A stretch of DNA of 64,000 nucleotides from NCBI GenBank assembly GCA_903910585.1, contig CAIWAH010000183.1:1-64000 (forward strand). The letters are read 5' to 3'. Of the stretch, positions 8,594-17,086 are shown piece by piece (positions within the stretch are counted from its first letter, which is position 1; every line of letters begins with the position of its first letter). This DNA is from an uncultured Verrucomicrobiota bacterium. GTDB taxonomy: Bacteria > Verrucomicrobiota > Verrucomicrobiia > Limisphaerales > UBA9464. The notes under the pieces were generated by a model. It did not search any database. It was not told the DNA's origin and saw only the letters and a program-made list of their open reading frames with translations. A program made the position numbers and the translations under genes.

Positions 8594-9571
8594 ATGAAGC
8601 ATTACCTCGAATTCGAGAAGCCAATTGTTGAACTCCAGAAGAAGCTGGAGGAACTGAAGCTCCATCCGGAGCAGCATTCCCTGGGCATCAGCTGGGAAGA
8701 GGAAATCCGGCTTCTGGAGCGGAAGATCGAGGACGCCCGACGAATCATCTTCACGAATCTCACACCTTGGCAGCGGGTCCAACTCGCCCGCCACCCCAAG
8801 CGCCCCTATTCGCTGGATTACCTTCGGCTGGCCTTCTCCGAATTTGAGGAACTTCACGGCGACCGGATGTATTCGGATGACCGCGCCTTTGTCGGGGGAT
8901 TCGCCAAACTCGGCGACCAGAAGGTCGTGGTGATCGGCACCCAAAAGGGCCGCGAAACCAAGGAAAACATCCTCCGGAATTTCGGCTCCGGCCATCCGGA
9001 AGGTTACCGAAAAGCGCTGCGCCTGATGAAACTGGCCGACAAATTCGGCCTGCCCATCATCACCCTGATCGACACGGCCGGCGCCTATCCAGGGGTTGGG
9101 TCTGAGGAACGGCACATTGGCGAGGCGATCGCCGTCAACCTGCGGGAAATGATGTTGCTCGAAGTGCCCATAATCGCGGCGGTGATTGGCGAAGGCGGCT
9201 CCGGAGGCGCGTTGGGCATCGGCGTGGCTGACCGGGTTCTGATTCTCGAAAACGCCTACTATTCGGTGATCAGTCCGGAAGGTTGTGCGGCCATTCTTTG
9301 GAAGGATCGGTCGGCATCTCCAAAAGCCGCTGAAGCCCTCAAGATCACAGCCAACCATCTCCGCGAACTCAAGCTTGTGGACGATGTGGTGGCCGAACCG
9401 CTGGGTGGCGCACACAACGATCCGGCTGCGACCGCCGCTTCCCTCGGATCCGCGCTGCTCCGCCATTTATCCGAACTCCAGTCCGCCCCCACCGCCGACC
9501 GGCTGCGGGCCCGCTACGGAAAATTCAGGGCCTTTGGGCACGTCCGTGAACCCGCCGCCGTCGCGGCCTAG
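8594..9571 (+). CDS. accA: Acetyl-CoA carboxylase carboxyltransferase subunit alpha
   Basis: This 325-residue protein is the alpha subunit of acetyl-CoA carboxyltransferase, which with AccD moves the carboxyl group from carboxybiotin to acetyl-CoA to make malonyl-CoA for fatty acid synthesis. Length matches the family (about 320). Recognisable blocks are the N-terminal coiled region (LEFEKPIVELQKKLEEL), LTPWQRVQLARHPKRPY, ELHGDRMYSDD, GRETKEN, and the oxyanion-hole/CoA region with GEGGSGGALGIGVADRV and YYSVISPEGCAAILWKD. The ATG at 8594 starts directly before the conserved MKHYLEFEKP. It leads an accA-manA-TPR run with tight spacing. No accD is in the window. Confidence 0.96.
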   Translation: MKHYLEFEKPIVELQKKLEELKLHPEQHSLGISWEEEIRLLERKIEDARRIIFTNLTPWQRVQLARHPKRPYSLDYLRLAFSEFEELHGDRMYSDDRAFVGGFAKLGDQKVVVIGTQKGRETKENILRNFGSGHPEGYRKALRLMKLADKFGLPIITLIDTAGAYPGVGSEERHIGEAIAVNLREMMLLEVPIIAAVIGEGGSGGALGIGVADRVLILENAYYSVISPEGCAAILWKDRSASPKAAEALKITANHLRELKLVDDVVAEPLGGAHNDPAATAASLGSALLRHLSELQSAPTADRLRARYGKFRAFGHVREPAAVAA

Positions 9572-9582
9572 TCCCGTTCGCC

Positions 9583-10581
9583 GTGCTGTATCCGCTCACC
9601 TTTGAACCCATCTTCAAGGAGCGCGTCTGGGGCGGCCGAAGACTGGCGGAGCTCTACGGAAAACCGCTGCCTTCGGGAAAAGTCGTCGGTGAATCCTGGG
9701 AAATCACGGACCGCCCCGAGGGAGTTTCGGTAGTCTCCAACGGCCCTTTGGCGGGTAAGGATTTGCGCTGGCTGATGACGAACCATGCCGCCGACCTACT
9801 CGGTGATCTCGTGGCTCCTGGCAGCAGGTTTCCTTGGCTGATAAAGATTCTCGACTGCGAGGACGACCTGTCACTTCAGGTTCATCCGCCCGCTGCGCTG
9901 GCGCAGCGCTTGGGCGGCGAGCCGAAGACCGAAATGTGGTTCGTCGCAGAGGCGCGCCCCGGTTCAAAACTCTACGTCGGACTGCGGCGAGGCACGACCC
10001 GGGCCGGGTTTGAAGCGGCATTGGCCAACGGGACCGTGGCCGACTGTTTTCACGTCGTGCCCGTCGGTTCCGGGGACACGATGTTCGTTCCCAGCGGCCG
10101 AGTGCATGCGCTTGGCCGGGGCAACGTGATTTTCGAAATCCAGCAGAACTCGGACACCACGTATCGTGTTTTCGACTGGAACCGCCTTGGGTTGGACGGA
10201 AAACCGCGAGAACTCCACGTGGAGCAGTCGCTGGCTTCCATCGATTTCACCGATTTTGAGCCCCAGTTGGTGGATTCCGGGTGGCAACAGACCAGCACGG
10301 GGCCGGCGCGTTCCCTCGTCAGCGATCCGCTCTTCAACGTTTCGCATCACCACTTGGTCGAATCGGACCATTTCGAAGTCAGTTTCGATCAGGGTGGACC
10401 GGTGGTCGTCGGAGTTCATCGGGGGGAAATCGAAGTGATTTCCAACACCGGCTCCACCCGCAGGAGGGCAGGAGAATTCGCGCTCCTCCCTGCCTGCCTT
10501 CGGCATTGCGAGCTCAGGACGGCGGACAAGGCGGACTTCCTGCTTGTCTCAGCCCCGACAAAACATTTGCGACCAACATGA
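9583..10581 (+). CDS. manA: Mannose-6-phosphate isomerase, type I
   Basis: This 332-residue cupin enzyme interconverts mannose 6-phosphate and fructose 6-phosphate and supplies mannose for surface sugars. Zinc ligands of type I PMI are visible: Gln and His in LSLQVHPPAAL, Glu in PKTEMWF, and His in GRVHALGRGN. The Arg of the QQNSDTTYRVFDWNR block is also present. The start is a GTG 11 bases after accA, in frame with LYPLTFEPIFKERVWGG, the usual N-terminus of the short bacterial type. Its stop overlaps the ATG of the following TPR gene. The polysaccharide operon at 18.6-24.1 kb is a possible user of its product. Confidence 0.93.
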   Translation: MLYPLTFEPIFKERVWGGRRLAELYGKPLPSGKVVGESWEITDRPEGVSVVSNGPLAGKDLRWLMTNHAADLLGDLVAPGSRFPWLIKILDCEDDLSLQVHPPAALAQRLGGEPKTEMWFVAEARPGSKLYVGLRRGTTRAGFEAALANGTVADCFHVVPVGSGDTMFVPSGRVHALGRGNVIFEIQQNSDTTYRVFDWNRLGLDGKPRELHVEQSLASIDFTDFEPQLVDSGWQQTSTGPARSLVSDPLFNVSHHHLVESDHFEVSFDQGGPVVVGVHRGEIEVISNTGSTRRRAGEFALLPACLRHCELRTADKADFLLVSAPTKHLRPT

Positions 10582-12464
10582 GTGAAACCGGAAAACCCGC
10601 GGACAACTCGCCGGACGAACCCCTTGATGGAAACCTTCCCTCGGAATTCGTCGAAGGTTCGCCGCTGCTGAGGCAGGTATTCTTCGAGCGCTACTTCCGG
10701 GCAGCGGCGTTGCTTCTCCTGCTGTTCCTCGCCTTCCTCGGCCTTTTCCTCCCGAAAATCTACAACTCGACCGCGGAAGGCATCACCCCCGCCTTCAAGA
10801 TGAGCGGTCTCGACGTCGTTCAGGCTTGGTCTCTCGCACGAACGGCACGCAAGCAGGAGTCCGCCGGCAACTTCGGTGACGCGCTGCTTTCCTGGCGAGC
10901 CGCCATCATCAACAATCCCGGCAACCCCGAATATGCGGAGGGGCTGGTTCGGATGGTCGTCAATTTCCCCGCGACGCGGCGTGATTTCCTTGGCGCCGGT
11001 GCATCGTATTCGATGTGGCTCCTGCAACTTCTTCGGACCAACGATGTATCGCTGGAACTCGCCGCCAAACTTTACTCCAAATACTCATTGGATGACTACG
11101 CGGCCGGATTGCTGAGCTCCCGGGCGACGAACCTGCCGCCCAATTTGGCGGCCATTTACCTGAAGTCCCTGTTCCAACTCGACCGCATGGACCAATTCGG
11201 TGACATCTGGTCGCGCTACAGCAACGCCCTTGCTGGCGACCCGGAGATCCAAGTGGTGCGGGCAGCTTGGCAATCGGGTTGGGGTCCGCCCGGCCAAATC
11301 CGACTCGGCCGCGAAACATTGGAATCTGCCCGCGGCAACCCTGCCACCCGCGATCTCGCCCATCGGCTGAGCCTGCCGATCGCGGTCTCCCTCAGCGATC
11401 CCTCCGCCTACGAAAAGAGCCTGAATGCACTGGTCGACCACCACTCGGACCGGGTCCGCGACCATGTCATTTACTGGCGCCTGCTCATTCACGCAGGGCT
11501 TACCGCCAAGGCGGCGGAACTTGCCCGCGGATTCTCCCGTCCTCCCGAGACACCCATCGACCTGCGCGAAATGGCGGAAACACTGGTCCAACTGGGCTTC
11601 AAGGAATACGCCGCCAAACTCCTCGACCAGCATTTGCCGGCGTTCGCGTTCCGGCCCGACCTTTGGGAACAGCTCGCCAAGCTGCTGGTTGATTTGAAGC
11701 AATGGACAGAGCTGCGAGAGCTCGCCGTGAACATGCGCCAGAACCAAATGCTTCGCGAAGACATGGCCGGCTACGCTTGGTTTTTGGAAGGTCTTTCGGC
11801 GCTTCGGACCGAACGCCGTGAAGCGGCACTGGAGGCATTCACCCGGTCTGCCGAAGTCCCGACCACCAATCCGCTGCTGAGCTTCTCAGTCGCCCAACAG
11901 CTGACGGCACTTGGCTATCCTGTGCTCGCCACCCAGCTGCTCTCGAAAGTCGAGAAAGCCTACGGCGACAAGGCCATGTATTGGTTTGCGGTGGTCGGCG
12001 CCGCCTACGAGGCCCGACAGTTTGACACGATGCGGGAAGCGGCCGCCCGCGGATACCTGCTCAACACCAACGAACCCGTGTTTGTCAGCAACTACGCCGC
12101 GATGCTGCTGATTGAGCGGACCAACGCAGCCAAGGCGGCCCAACTCACCCTGCAGGCCCTGACCGGCCGGCCGGATGATCCGGGAATGCAGATCAATCAT
12201 GCCCAGGCGCTGGTGCTCAACGGTCGGCTGGACGAAGCCGAGGAGCTCCTGTCCAAGATCAAGATCGACGAAGTGGACTCCTACCTGATCACTGAGCGCA
12301 ATTTCGCCCTCTTCGACCTGTGGGCGACCCGCAGAAACAAGGAAAAAGCCGTCGCCGCCTATCGGGGAATTGAGACCCGGTTCCTCTTCTTGCCGCAGCT
12401 GCGTTGGTTGGACAAAGCCTACCTCGAACTGACCGGTGAAAAGCGCCCTGCTCCCTCGGACTGA
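10578..12464 (+). CDS. Membrane-anchored TPR-repeat protein
   Basis: This 628-residue protein has a polar N-terminus, one membrane helix (AAALLLLLFLAFLGLFLPKIY, about residues 39-59) and then a long all-helical part with tetratricopeptide-type repeats (for example SARKQESAGNFGDALLSWRAAIINNPGNPEYAEG and FDTMREAAARGYLLNTNEPVF, read in pieces). The ATG overlaps the manA stop (ATGA). The open frame runs further upstream inside manA, but that part is antisense-free overlap with a conserved gene and was rejected. The helices predict a soluble scaffold outside or inside the inner membrane, with unknown partners. It is likely co-transcribed with accA and manA, though a shared function is not evident. 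Confidence 0.8.
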   Translation: MSETGKPADNSPDEPLDGNLPSEFVEGSPLLRQVFFERYFRAAALLLLLFLAFLGLFLPKIYNSTAEGITPAFKMSGLDVVQAWSLARTARKQESAGNFGDALLSWRAAIINNPGNPEYAEGLVRMVVNFPATRRDFLGAGASYSMWLLQLLRTNDVSLELAAKLYSKYSLDDYAAGLLSSRATNLPPNLAAIYLKSLFQLDRMDQFGDIWSRYSNALAGDPEIQVVRAAWQSGWGPPGQIRLGRETLESARGNPATRDLAHRLSLPIAVSLSDPSAYEKSLNALVDHHSDRVRDHVIYWRLLIHAGLTAKAAELARGFSRPPETPIDLREMAETLVQLGFKEYAAKLLDQHLPAFAFRPDLWEQLAKLLVDLKQWTELRELAVNMRQNQMLREDMAGYAWFLEGLSALRTERREAALEAFTRSAEVPTTNPLLSFSVAQQLTALGYPVLATQLLSKVEKAYGDKAMYWFAVVGAAYEARQFDTMREAAARGYLLNTNEPVFVSNYAAMLLIERTNAAKAAQLTLQALTGRPDDPGMQINHAQALVLNGRLDEAEELLSKIKIDEVDSYLITERNFALFDLWATRRNKEKAVAAYRGIETRFLFLPQLRWLDKAYLELTGEKRPAPSD

Positions 12465-12469
12465 TTCCC

Positions 12470-13543
12470 TCAGGGAAAACAGTCACCAGCCGGGGTAAGC
12501 CGGCCCTCCGGCCATACCAGATAGACGGTCCGCAGCGAGTGCGTCCACGCGCGCTCGAAATCCGCCCGAGGAACCGTCCGCTGCACCCGCGAGCGTCGCA
12601 CTCCGGGATCATTGATCGCGACCTCGCCCTGCGAGGTGAAACCTCGCACCACCACCAAGTGGCCATCGCCGCGAGTGGGCTGGGCGCCACCTTTGAGCAG
12701 GGCGTAGCTCACCGAAGCGGCCACCGGCAGGCCGGAGCCCACCCAGCGTTCCAAGTCGGTCAAGTCGTTGAAACGGCTGACGCAGCTCAGCATGCCCGGC
12801 CGCGAGCCGGCAAACGCGGCATTGAATGGCCAATTCCCGGTTCCACCCCAGCCGGGATCAAAAACGGCCGCGGCCACGTACGGCACCGGGAGATTCCAGT
12901 CAGCCCGCCCAGATTCTTTTGCCCAAAACTCCATCAACATGCTCGTGCTGGTGGGACTGCACCATTTGTTCACCCCCTCCGGGAATTCCGCCTGGGATCG
13001 CACGGGAACCTCCAAGACCTTTCCCCACGCCTGCCGGTCGGGAGTCCGGGACGGCCCAACGGCCTGCCGGTTGACGCAGGCCAAAGTCACCAGCTTCAGC
13101 GACGAACGCGGGCCGTTCAGGGTGAACCGCACCCGCGCTCCGGCGGCGGGTCGGGCCAACCGCAAGACATCCGTATCCACCACTCCGTCGTCATCTTTGA
13201 ACGCCGCTGGCGAACTTCGCGGGCCGTCCGCCGACCAGGTGCCGAGCGAATACCAGCGGCTGACCACTCCGTTGGTGTAACCCGCTTGAGCCTCAATCGT
13301 GAGCGCAAGATTGGTCCCGGCATTCCAAGACACGACCAATTCGTCCCAACCCGCCGCCGGCAAAAACGGAACGGATTCCAAGACTGCGTCGCCCAGCAGG
13401 TTGGTTCCCGACCGGAAATCGCGCGCCAGGTCGAACCGTTTCAGGCTCGCCACCCCTGCTGCAGATACCGTCAGCGGCAGAACCGCGGCGGCCAGCGCCC
13501 GAGCCCAATTGCCCCATCGCACGGGCCAGAGATTCCAGCTCAT
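12470..13543 (-). CDS. Secreted C39-like cysteine peptidase
   Basis: This 357-residue protein has a signal peptide (cleavage near residue 29, SAAGVA), an N-terminal beta-rich region, and a C-terminal peptidase C39-like domain (about 165-350). The catalytic Cys is in NKWCSPTSTSM, the His in GDGHLVVVRGF and the Asp in INDPG. This is the papain-like fold of the Peptidase_C39_2 group, which cleaves peptides or double-glycine leaders in related families. Its start lies 2 bases after the folA stop, so the two genes are co-transcribed, an odd pairing with no obvious shared pathway. It ends 5 bases from the convergent TPR gene. The substrate is unknown. Confidence 0.82.
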   Translation of the reverse strand: MSWNLWPVRWGNWARALAAAVLPLTVSAAGVASLKRFDLARDFRSGTNLLGDAVLESVPFLPAAGWDELVVSWNAGTNLALTIEAQAGYTNGVVSRWYSLGTWSADGPRSSPAAFKDDDGVVDTDVLRLARPAAGARVRFTLNGPRSSLKLVTLACVNRQAVGPSRTPDRQAWGKVLEVPVRSQAEFPEGVNKWCSPTSTSMLMEFWAKESGRADWNLPVPYVAAAVFDPGWGGTGNWPFNAAFAGSRPGMLSCVSRFNDLTDLERWVGSGLPVAASVSYALLKGGAQPTRGDGHLVVVRGFTSQGEVAINDPGVRRSRVQRTVPRADFERAWTHSLRTVYLVWPEGRLTPAGDCFP

Positions 13544-13545
13544 CT

Positions 13546-14016
13546 TCAGTGCCTCCTTTGGTAACGGGTGACCGAAAAGTCAGGCCCATCGAGCACAAGC
13601 TCAGCCGGGTCGAACTCGTTCTCGAACGGCGGAAAGAGGGCATCACCGACCACCGCCCGTTTGACGCGGGAAAGGAAAATCGTGTCACAACGGTGGAGCA
13701 ATTGGCGGTAAATCTCCGATCCGCCCGCAATCCAAACCACGCGGGTTTCCCCATCCAGCAACCGGTCCAGCGCAGCCTCATCCGCCACGGTCCGCGTGCC
13801 AGGCGCGGTGAAACCGGAACGGCTGAGAATGATCGTCTCCCGCCCCGGCAATGGGCGGCCGATGGATTCAAAGGTTTTGCGCCCCATCACCAGAATTCCC
13901 CCCATCGTCGCCTGCTTGAACCAACGGAAGTCCTCCGGCAAATGCCACGGAATCTTCCCGCGATCACCGATCACCCGGTTCTCCGCCATGGCGGCAATGG
14001 CTTGGAATGGCTTCAT
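13546..14016 (-). CDS. folA: Dihydrofolate reductase
   Basis: This 156-residue enzyme reduces dihydrofolate to tetrahydrofolate with NADPH. It has the usual length and the usual landmarks: FQAIAAMAENRVIGDRGKIPWHLPEDFRWF near the N-terminus with the catalytic acid in LPED, MGRKTFESIGRPLPGR for NADPH binding, and VVWIAGGSEIYRQLL. The N-terminal MKPF leads straight into the first beta strand, which supports the ATG at 14016. The downstream C39-like peptidase gene follows after 2 bases. No thyA is present nearby. Confidence 0.95.
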   Translation of the reverse strand: MKPFQAIAAMAENRVIGDRGKIPWHLPEDFRWFKQATMGGILVMGRKTFESIGRPLPGRETIILSRSGFTAPGTRTVADEAALDRLLDGETRVVWIAGGSEIYRQLLHRCDTIFLSRVKRAVVGDALFPPFENEFDPAELVLDGPDFSVTRYQRRH

Positions 14017-14132
14017 GGCACTTCGTCGGACTTGTCTGGAACAGCTTTCCCCAACCTCCCCAGTTTCGCCAGCCCGAGGTCACCTAGTTATAACGATTGA
14101 AACAACCCCTTGGGCTCGCGGGTGCTCCAATC

Positions 14133-14351
14133 ATGAAGTTCGCACTTTGCCTCGTCGCCCGGTTTCTCCTCCTTTCGATCTGCTGGCCCTTGGCTTTGCT
14201 GGTCCTCATCGCATTGCCGGTCCTCTGGCTCCTGAGTTTGCCCTTCCGTCTTGTTTTCCATGCGGCTGAAGGCGCCTTGGCGTTGCTTCGGGCGCTGTTC
14301 CTCCTTCCGGCCCGGATTCTCGGTGGCGGTCGCCCGGCCAAGCCGGCCTGA
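14133..14351 (+). CDS. Small hydrophobic membrane protein
   Basis: This 72-residue protein has two predicted membrane-spanning stretches (FLLLSICWPLALLVLIALPV and LLSLPFRLVFHAAEGALALL) and a short Pro/Arg-rich tail. The ATG at 14133 was chosen; a TTG at 14097 would add 12 residues. I do not recognise a family. It stands between folA (divergent) and the first copy of the inverted-repeat element, with no operon partner. It may be a real small membrane protein or a chance open frame in GC-rich DNA; the hydrophobic pattern favours the first. Confidence 0.5.
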   Translation: MKFALCLVARFLLLSICWPLALLVLIALPVLWLLSLPFRLVFHAAEGALALLRALFLLPARILGGGRPAKPA

Positions 14352-14380
14352 ACTGCGGACCGCACGCCAATCTGGACGGG

Positions 14381-14663
14381 GCGCATCTGGACACCGTGTG
14401 CGCGGGGGCGAGCAGGAAAGTGCTGCCGGTATCCTACCGGCAGACCCCGTGAATCGGCGCCGACGACTCACGGTGAACGCCCGTTGCGGGCTTCAGCCCT
14501 GGCCGGAGGCCACGGCACCGCGTGTGGGCTGTCGCCCCGAAGCCTTCGGCCCGCTCCGTCAGCCGGAATCAATTCGCAGCCCGCCAACACCGCCGCTGCC
14601 GGTTGGAAACCGGCCGCACTTTCGGGCCGGCCCAGGGCGGACGCACACGGTTCCCAGATGCGC
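14381..14663. repeat. Dispersed inverted-repeat element, copy A (283 bp)
   Basis: This stretch matches 30457-30734 along its whole length with few indels. Both copies end in 22-bp inverted repeats: here GCGCATCTGGACACCGTGTGCG at the left, taken in two halves GCGCATCTGG and ACACCGTGTGCG, and its complement with two mismatches at 14642-14663. Inside are nested hairpins: CTGCCGGTATCCTACCGGCAG near the left (read as a 21-base palindrome from 14418), and an AAAGTGCTGCCGGT-type arm matched by a complementary ACTTT arm near the right. No coding potential is convincing. It fills most of the 381-bp space between the small membrane protein and the GntP gene and could be a MITE or structured repeat family. 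Confidence 0.8.
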
Positions 14664-14732
14664 CCATCTGAACGAATCTCCGCTCGCGAAGCTTTCCTTG
14701 GACCCGCCGCCCATGCGACGATGCGGCGTCCC

Positions 14733-16142
14733 ATGAATCCCATCGATTGGAAGCTGATCGTGCTCGCGCTGTGCGCCATCGGCGTGCTCGTGCTGTTGGT
14801 CACCCGGCTGAAGGTCAACGCCTTCATCTCGCTCGTCATCGCCTCCCTGCTGGTGGGCGGCGGCGCGGTGCTTATGGAAGTCCCTTTCAAGGACGCCGCG
14901 GGGAAGACCGCCCCTTACACCATGCTGGGAGTTGCGAAGTCCATCCAGGATGGCCTCGGAGCCACTCTGGGCGGCATTGCCGCTGTGCTTGGTCTCGGAG
15001 CGATGCTGGGCAAGCTGCTGGCCGAATCCGGCGGCGCCGAGGTGCTGGCCAAGCGGTTCGCGGCGATGTTCGGCCCGCAGCGCATCCAGTGGTGCATCAT
15101 GGCCCTCGCCCTTGCCGTCGGCCTAACCACCTGGTTCGCAGTGGGACTGGTCCTGCTGCTGCCCATCCTGCTCACGCTCACCCATGAAACCAAACAGCCG
15201 TTCCTCAAGCTGACGCTCCCGCTGCTTTCCTGCCTGTCGGTGATGCACGGCGTCATGCCTCCGCATCCGGGTCCCGTGGTGGCGGTCGAGGCGCTCAACG
15301 CCAACATGGGGCTCGTGCTTTTCTGGGGCTTTGTCATCGGAATCCCCACCGCGGCGGTCGCGGGACCGTTCTTCGCCCGTATCGCCGTTAAGCGGGTCGA
15401 GGCAAACCCGCCGGCCGTCGCCCAGAAGTCCAACCAGGATCCGAACCTCCGGGCGCCCGGATTCGGCCTCACGCTGCTGTCCATTCTGCTCCCAGTGGTG
15501 CTGATGCTGATCGCGACGCTGGCGGAACTCACGCTGCCCAAGGGCGACCACACCCGGGAAGTGGCCACGTTCATTGGCAATCCCAGCATTGCTCTGCTGG
15601 TCTCGGTGGTGTTTGCCACCTGGTCGCTCGGCACCAACTGCGGCTATCGGCTGCCGCAGCTGCTCAAATTCACCGAATCGAGCGTCGCCGCGATTGGCAT
15701 GACCATCCTGGTCGTGGGCGGCGGCGGCGGGTTTGCCCGGGTATTGCGGGACAGCGGCGTGGCCGACGCCATCGGCCGGGTGGGCGAAATGGCCCACCTT
15801 CCGCCCCTGCTTTACGGCTGGCTGATTTCGGCGTTTATCCGGGTCGCCACCGGCTCGGCCACGGTCGCCATTGTCACAGCATCCGGATTGCTGGTCCCAG
15901 TGCTCGCCGCCCATCCGGAGCTGTCGCCTCATCAGGTCGCTCTGATCATCTGCGCCATCGGCTGCGGCTCGCTCTTCCTGTCGCACCTCAACGATGCCGG
16001 CTTCTGGATCGTGAAGGACTGCCTTGGGCTGTCCGTCGGGCAGACGCTTCGCACGTGGACGGTTTGCGAAACCATCGTCGGCCTGGCTGGAATGCTCTTT
16101 TCGCTCGTCGCCTATTACCTGGTGGGAACTGCCGCAAAATGA
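14733..16142 (+). CDS. GntP-family gluconate/sugar-acid:H+ symporter
   Basis: This 469-residue integral membrane protein has about 12 hydrophobic helices and the GntP hallmarks: LGGIAAVLGLGAMLGKLLAESGGAEVLA near the front, the loop MHGVMPPHPGPVVAVE in the middle, and RVATGSATVAIVTASGL and FLSHLNDAGFWIVKD near the end. GntP proteins import gluconate or related sugar acids with protons. The ATG at 14733 begins the first helix; open frame further upstream lies within the repeat element. Its stop overlaps the ATG of the next gene, a Tat-exported sugar-isomerase-like protein, so the pair probably handles one sugar acid. Confidence 0.92.
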   Translation: MNPIDWKLIVLALCAIGVLVLLVTRLKVNAFISLVIASLLVGGGAVLMEVPFKDAAGKTAPYTMLGVAKSIQDGLGATLGGIAAVLGLGAMLGKLLAESGGAEVLAKRFAAMFGPQRIQWCIMALALAVGLTTWFAVGLVLLLPILLTLTHETKQPFLKLTLPLLSCLSVMHGVMPPHPGPVVAVEALNANMGLVLFWGFVIGIPTAAVAGPFFARIAVKRVEANPPAVAQKSNQDPNLRAPGFGLTLLSILLPVVLMLIATLAELTLPKGDHTREVATFIGNPSIALLVSVVFATWSLGTNCGYRLPQLLKFTESSVAAIGMTILVVGGGGGFARVLRDSGVADAIGRVGEMAHLPPLLYGWLISAFIRVATGSATVAIVTASGLLVPVLAAHPELSPHQVALIICAIGCGSLFLSHLNDAGFWIVKDCLGLSVGQTLRTWTVCETIVGLAGMLFSLVAYYLVGTAAK

Positions 16143-17041
16143 ACTCCCTGATGCACACTTCTCGCCGCGGTTTTTTGGCTGCCGCCCCGGCAACTGCGGC
16201 CGGCATCCTGGCTTCGACCGCCGCCGAAAGGGCAGCCAGCACGGTAGCGGATTCGTCAAAACCCGCTGCGTCCCCGCTCAAGCTGGGACTCGTAACCTAC
16301 AACCTCGCGAAGGACTGGGATTTGCCCACCCTCATCCGGAATTGCACCGCGGCCCGGTTTGACGGGGTGGAATTGCGCACGACCCACAAGCACGGGGTCG
16401 AGGTGACTTTGAACCAGGTGCAGCGGTCGGAAATCCGGAAGCGATTTGCCGACTCGCCAGTCGAACTGATGGGGCTGGGCAGCGCCTTCGACTTCCACAC
16501 ACCCGACGCGGCAAAACTCCGGGCAGACATTGCCGCCACCAAGGAATATCTGGTTCTCGCGCATGATGTCGGCGCGACCGGAGTCAAGGTGCGGCCGAAC
16601 GGCCTGCCAAAGGAGGTCCCGGTGGAAAGGACCCTTGAACAGATCGGGCGATCCCTGCTCGAACTCGGCACGTTCGCCCAGAACCTTGGTCAGACAATCC
16701 GGCTGGAGGTTCACGGCGGCGGCACCTCCCAACTGCCCCACATCAGGACCATCATGGACCACGCCCGGCATCCCCAGGTCGGGGTTTGCTGGAATTCAAA
16801 CCAGACCGACCTCGAAGGCGCCGGTTTCGAGGCCAATTTTGACCTGGTCAAGGACCGTATCGTGTCCGTCCACCTTCGGGACCTTTTCCTCCAAGAGTAT
16901 CCGTGGAGAAAACTGTTCGCCCGACTTGTTGCCTCTGGATTCCGTGGTTACACGATGGCCGAGGTCCCGGAGAGCGCCGACGGATTGCGGGTGATGAAGT
17001 ATTTCCGGGGTCTTTGGCTGGCCCAGCAGGGTCTGGACTGA
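16139..17041 (+). CDS. Tat-exported TIM-barrel sugar isomerase/epimerase-like protein
   Basis: This 300-residue protein begins with a twin-arginine signal (TSRRGFLAAAPATAAGILAS) and continues as a xylose-isomerase-like TIM barrel. Strand-end residues that could bind metal include Glu in GVELRT, His in EVHGG and SVHLRD, and Glu in MAEVPE, though the set is less complete than in the protein at 7.6 kb. The ATG overlaps the GntP stop (ATGA), which shows translational coupling to the transporter. Export by the Tat route suggests it folds in the cytoplasm, possibly with a metal cofactor. It may convert a sugar acid before uptake; the substrate is not known. Confidence 0.82.
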   Translation: MNSLMHTSRRGFLAAAPATAAGILASTAAERAASTVADSSKPAASPLKLGLVTYNLAKDWDLPTLIRNCTAARFDGVELRTTHKHGVEVTLNQVQRSEIRKRFADSPVELMGLGSAFDFHTPDAAKLRADIAATKEYLVLAHDVGATGVKVRPNGLPKEVPVERTLEQIGRSLLELGTFAQNLGQTIRLEVHGGGTSQLPHIRTIMDHARHPQVGVCWNSNQTDLEGAGFEANFDLVKDRIVSVHLRDLFLQEYPWRKLFARLVASGFRGYTMAEVPESADGLRVMKYFRGLWLAQQGLD

Positions 17042-17086
17042 GCGGGGCGCGTCCAAAGGTCCTAAATCGGCGACCATTTTTTGCCG

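Noticed and set aside
10281-10577. Upstream extension of the TPR gene into manA
   Set aside because: The extension lies in another frame of the conserved manA coding sequence; the ATG at 10578 overlaps the manA stop, as usual for coupled genes.
12539-13564. A 341-codon plus-strand open frame opposite the C39-like peptidase
   Set aside because: Antisense shadow of a gene with a signal peptide and catalytic triad.
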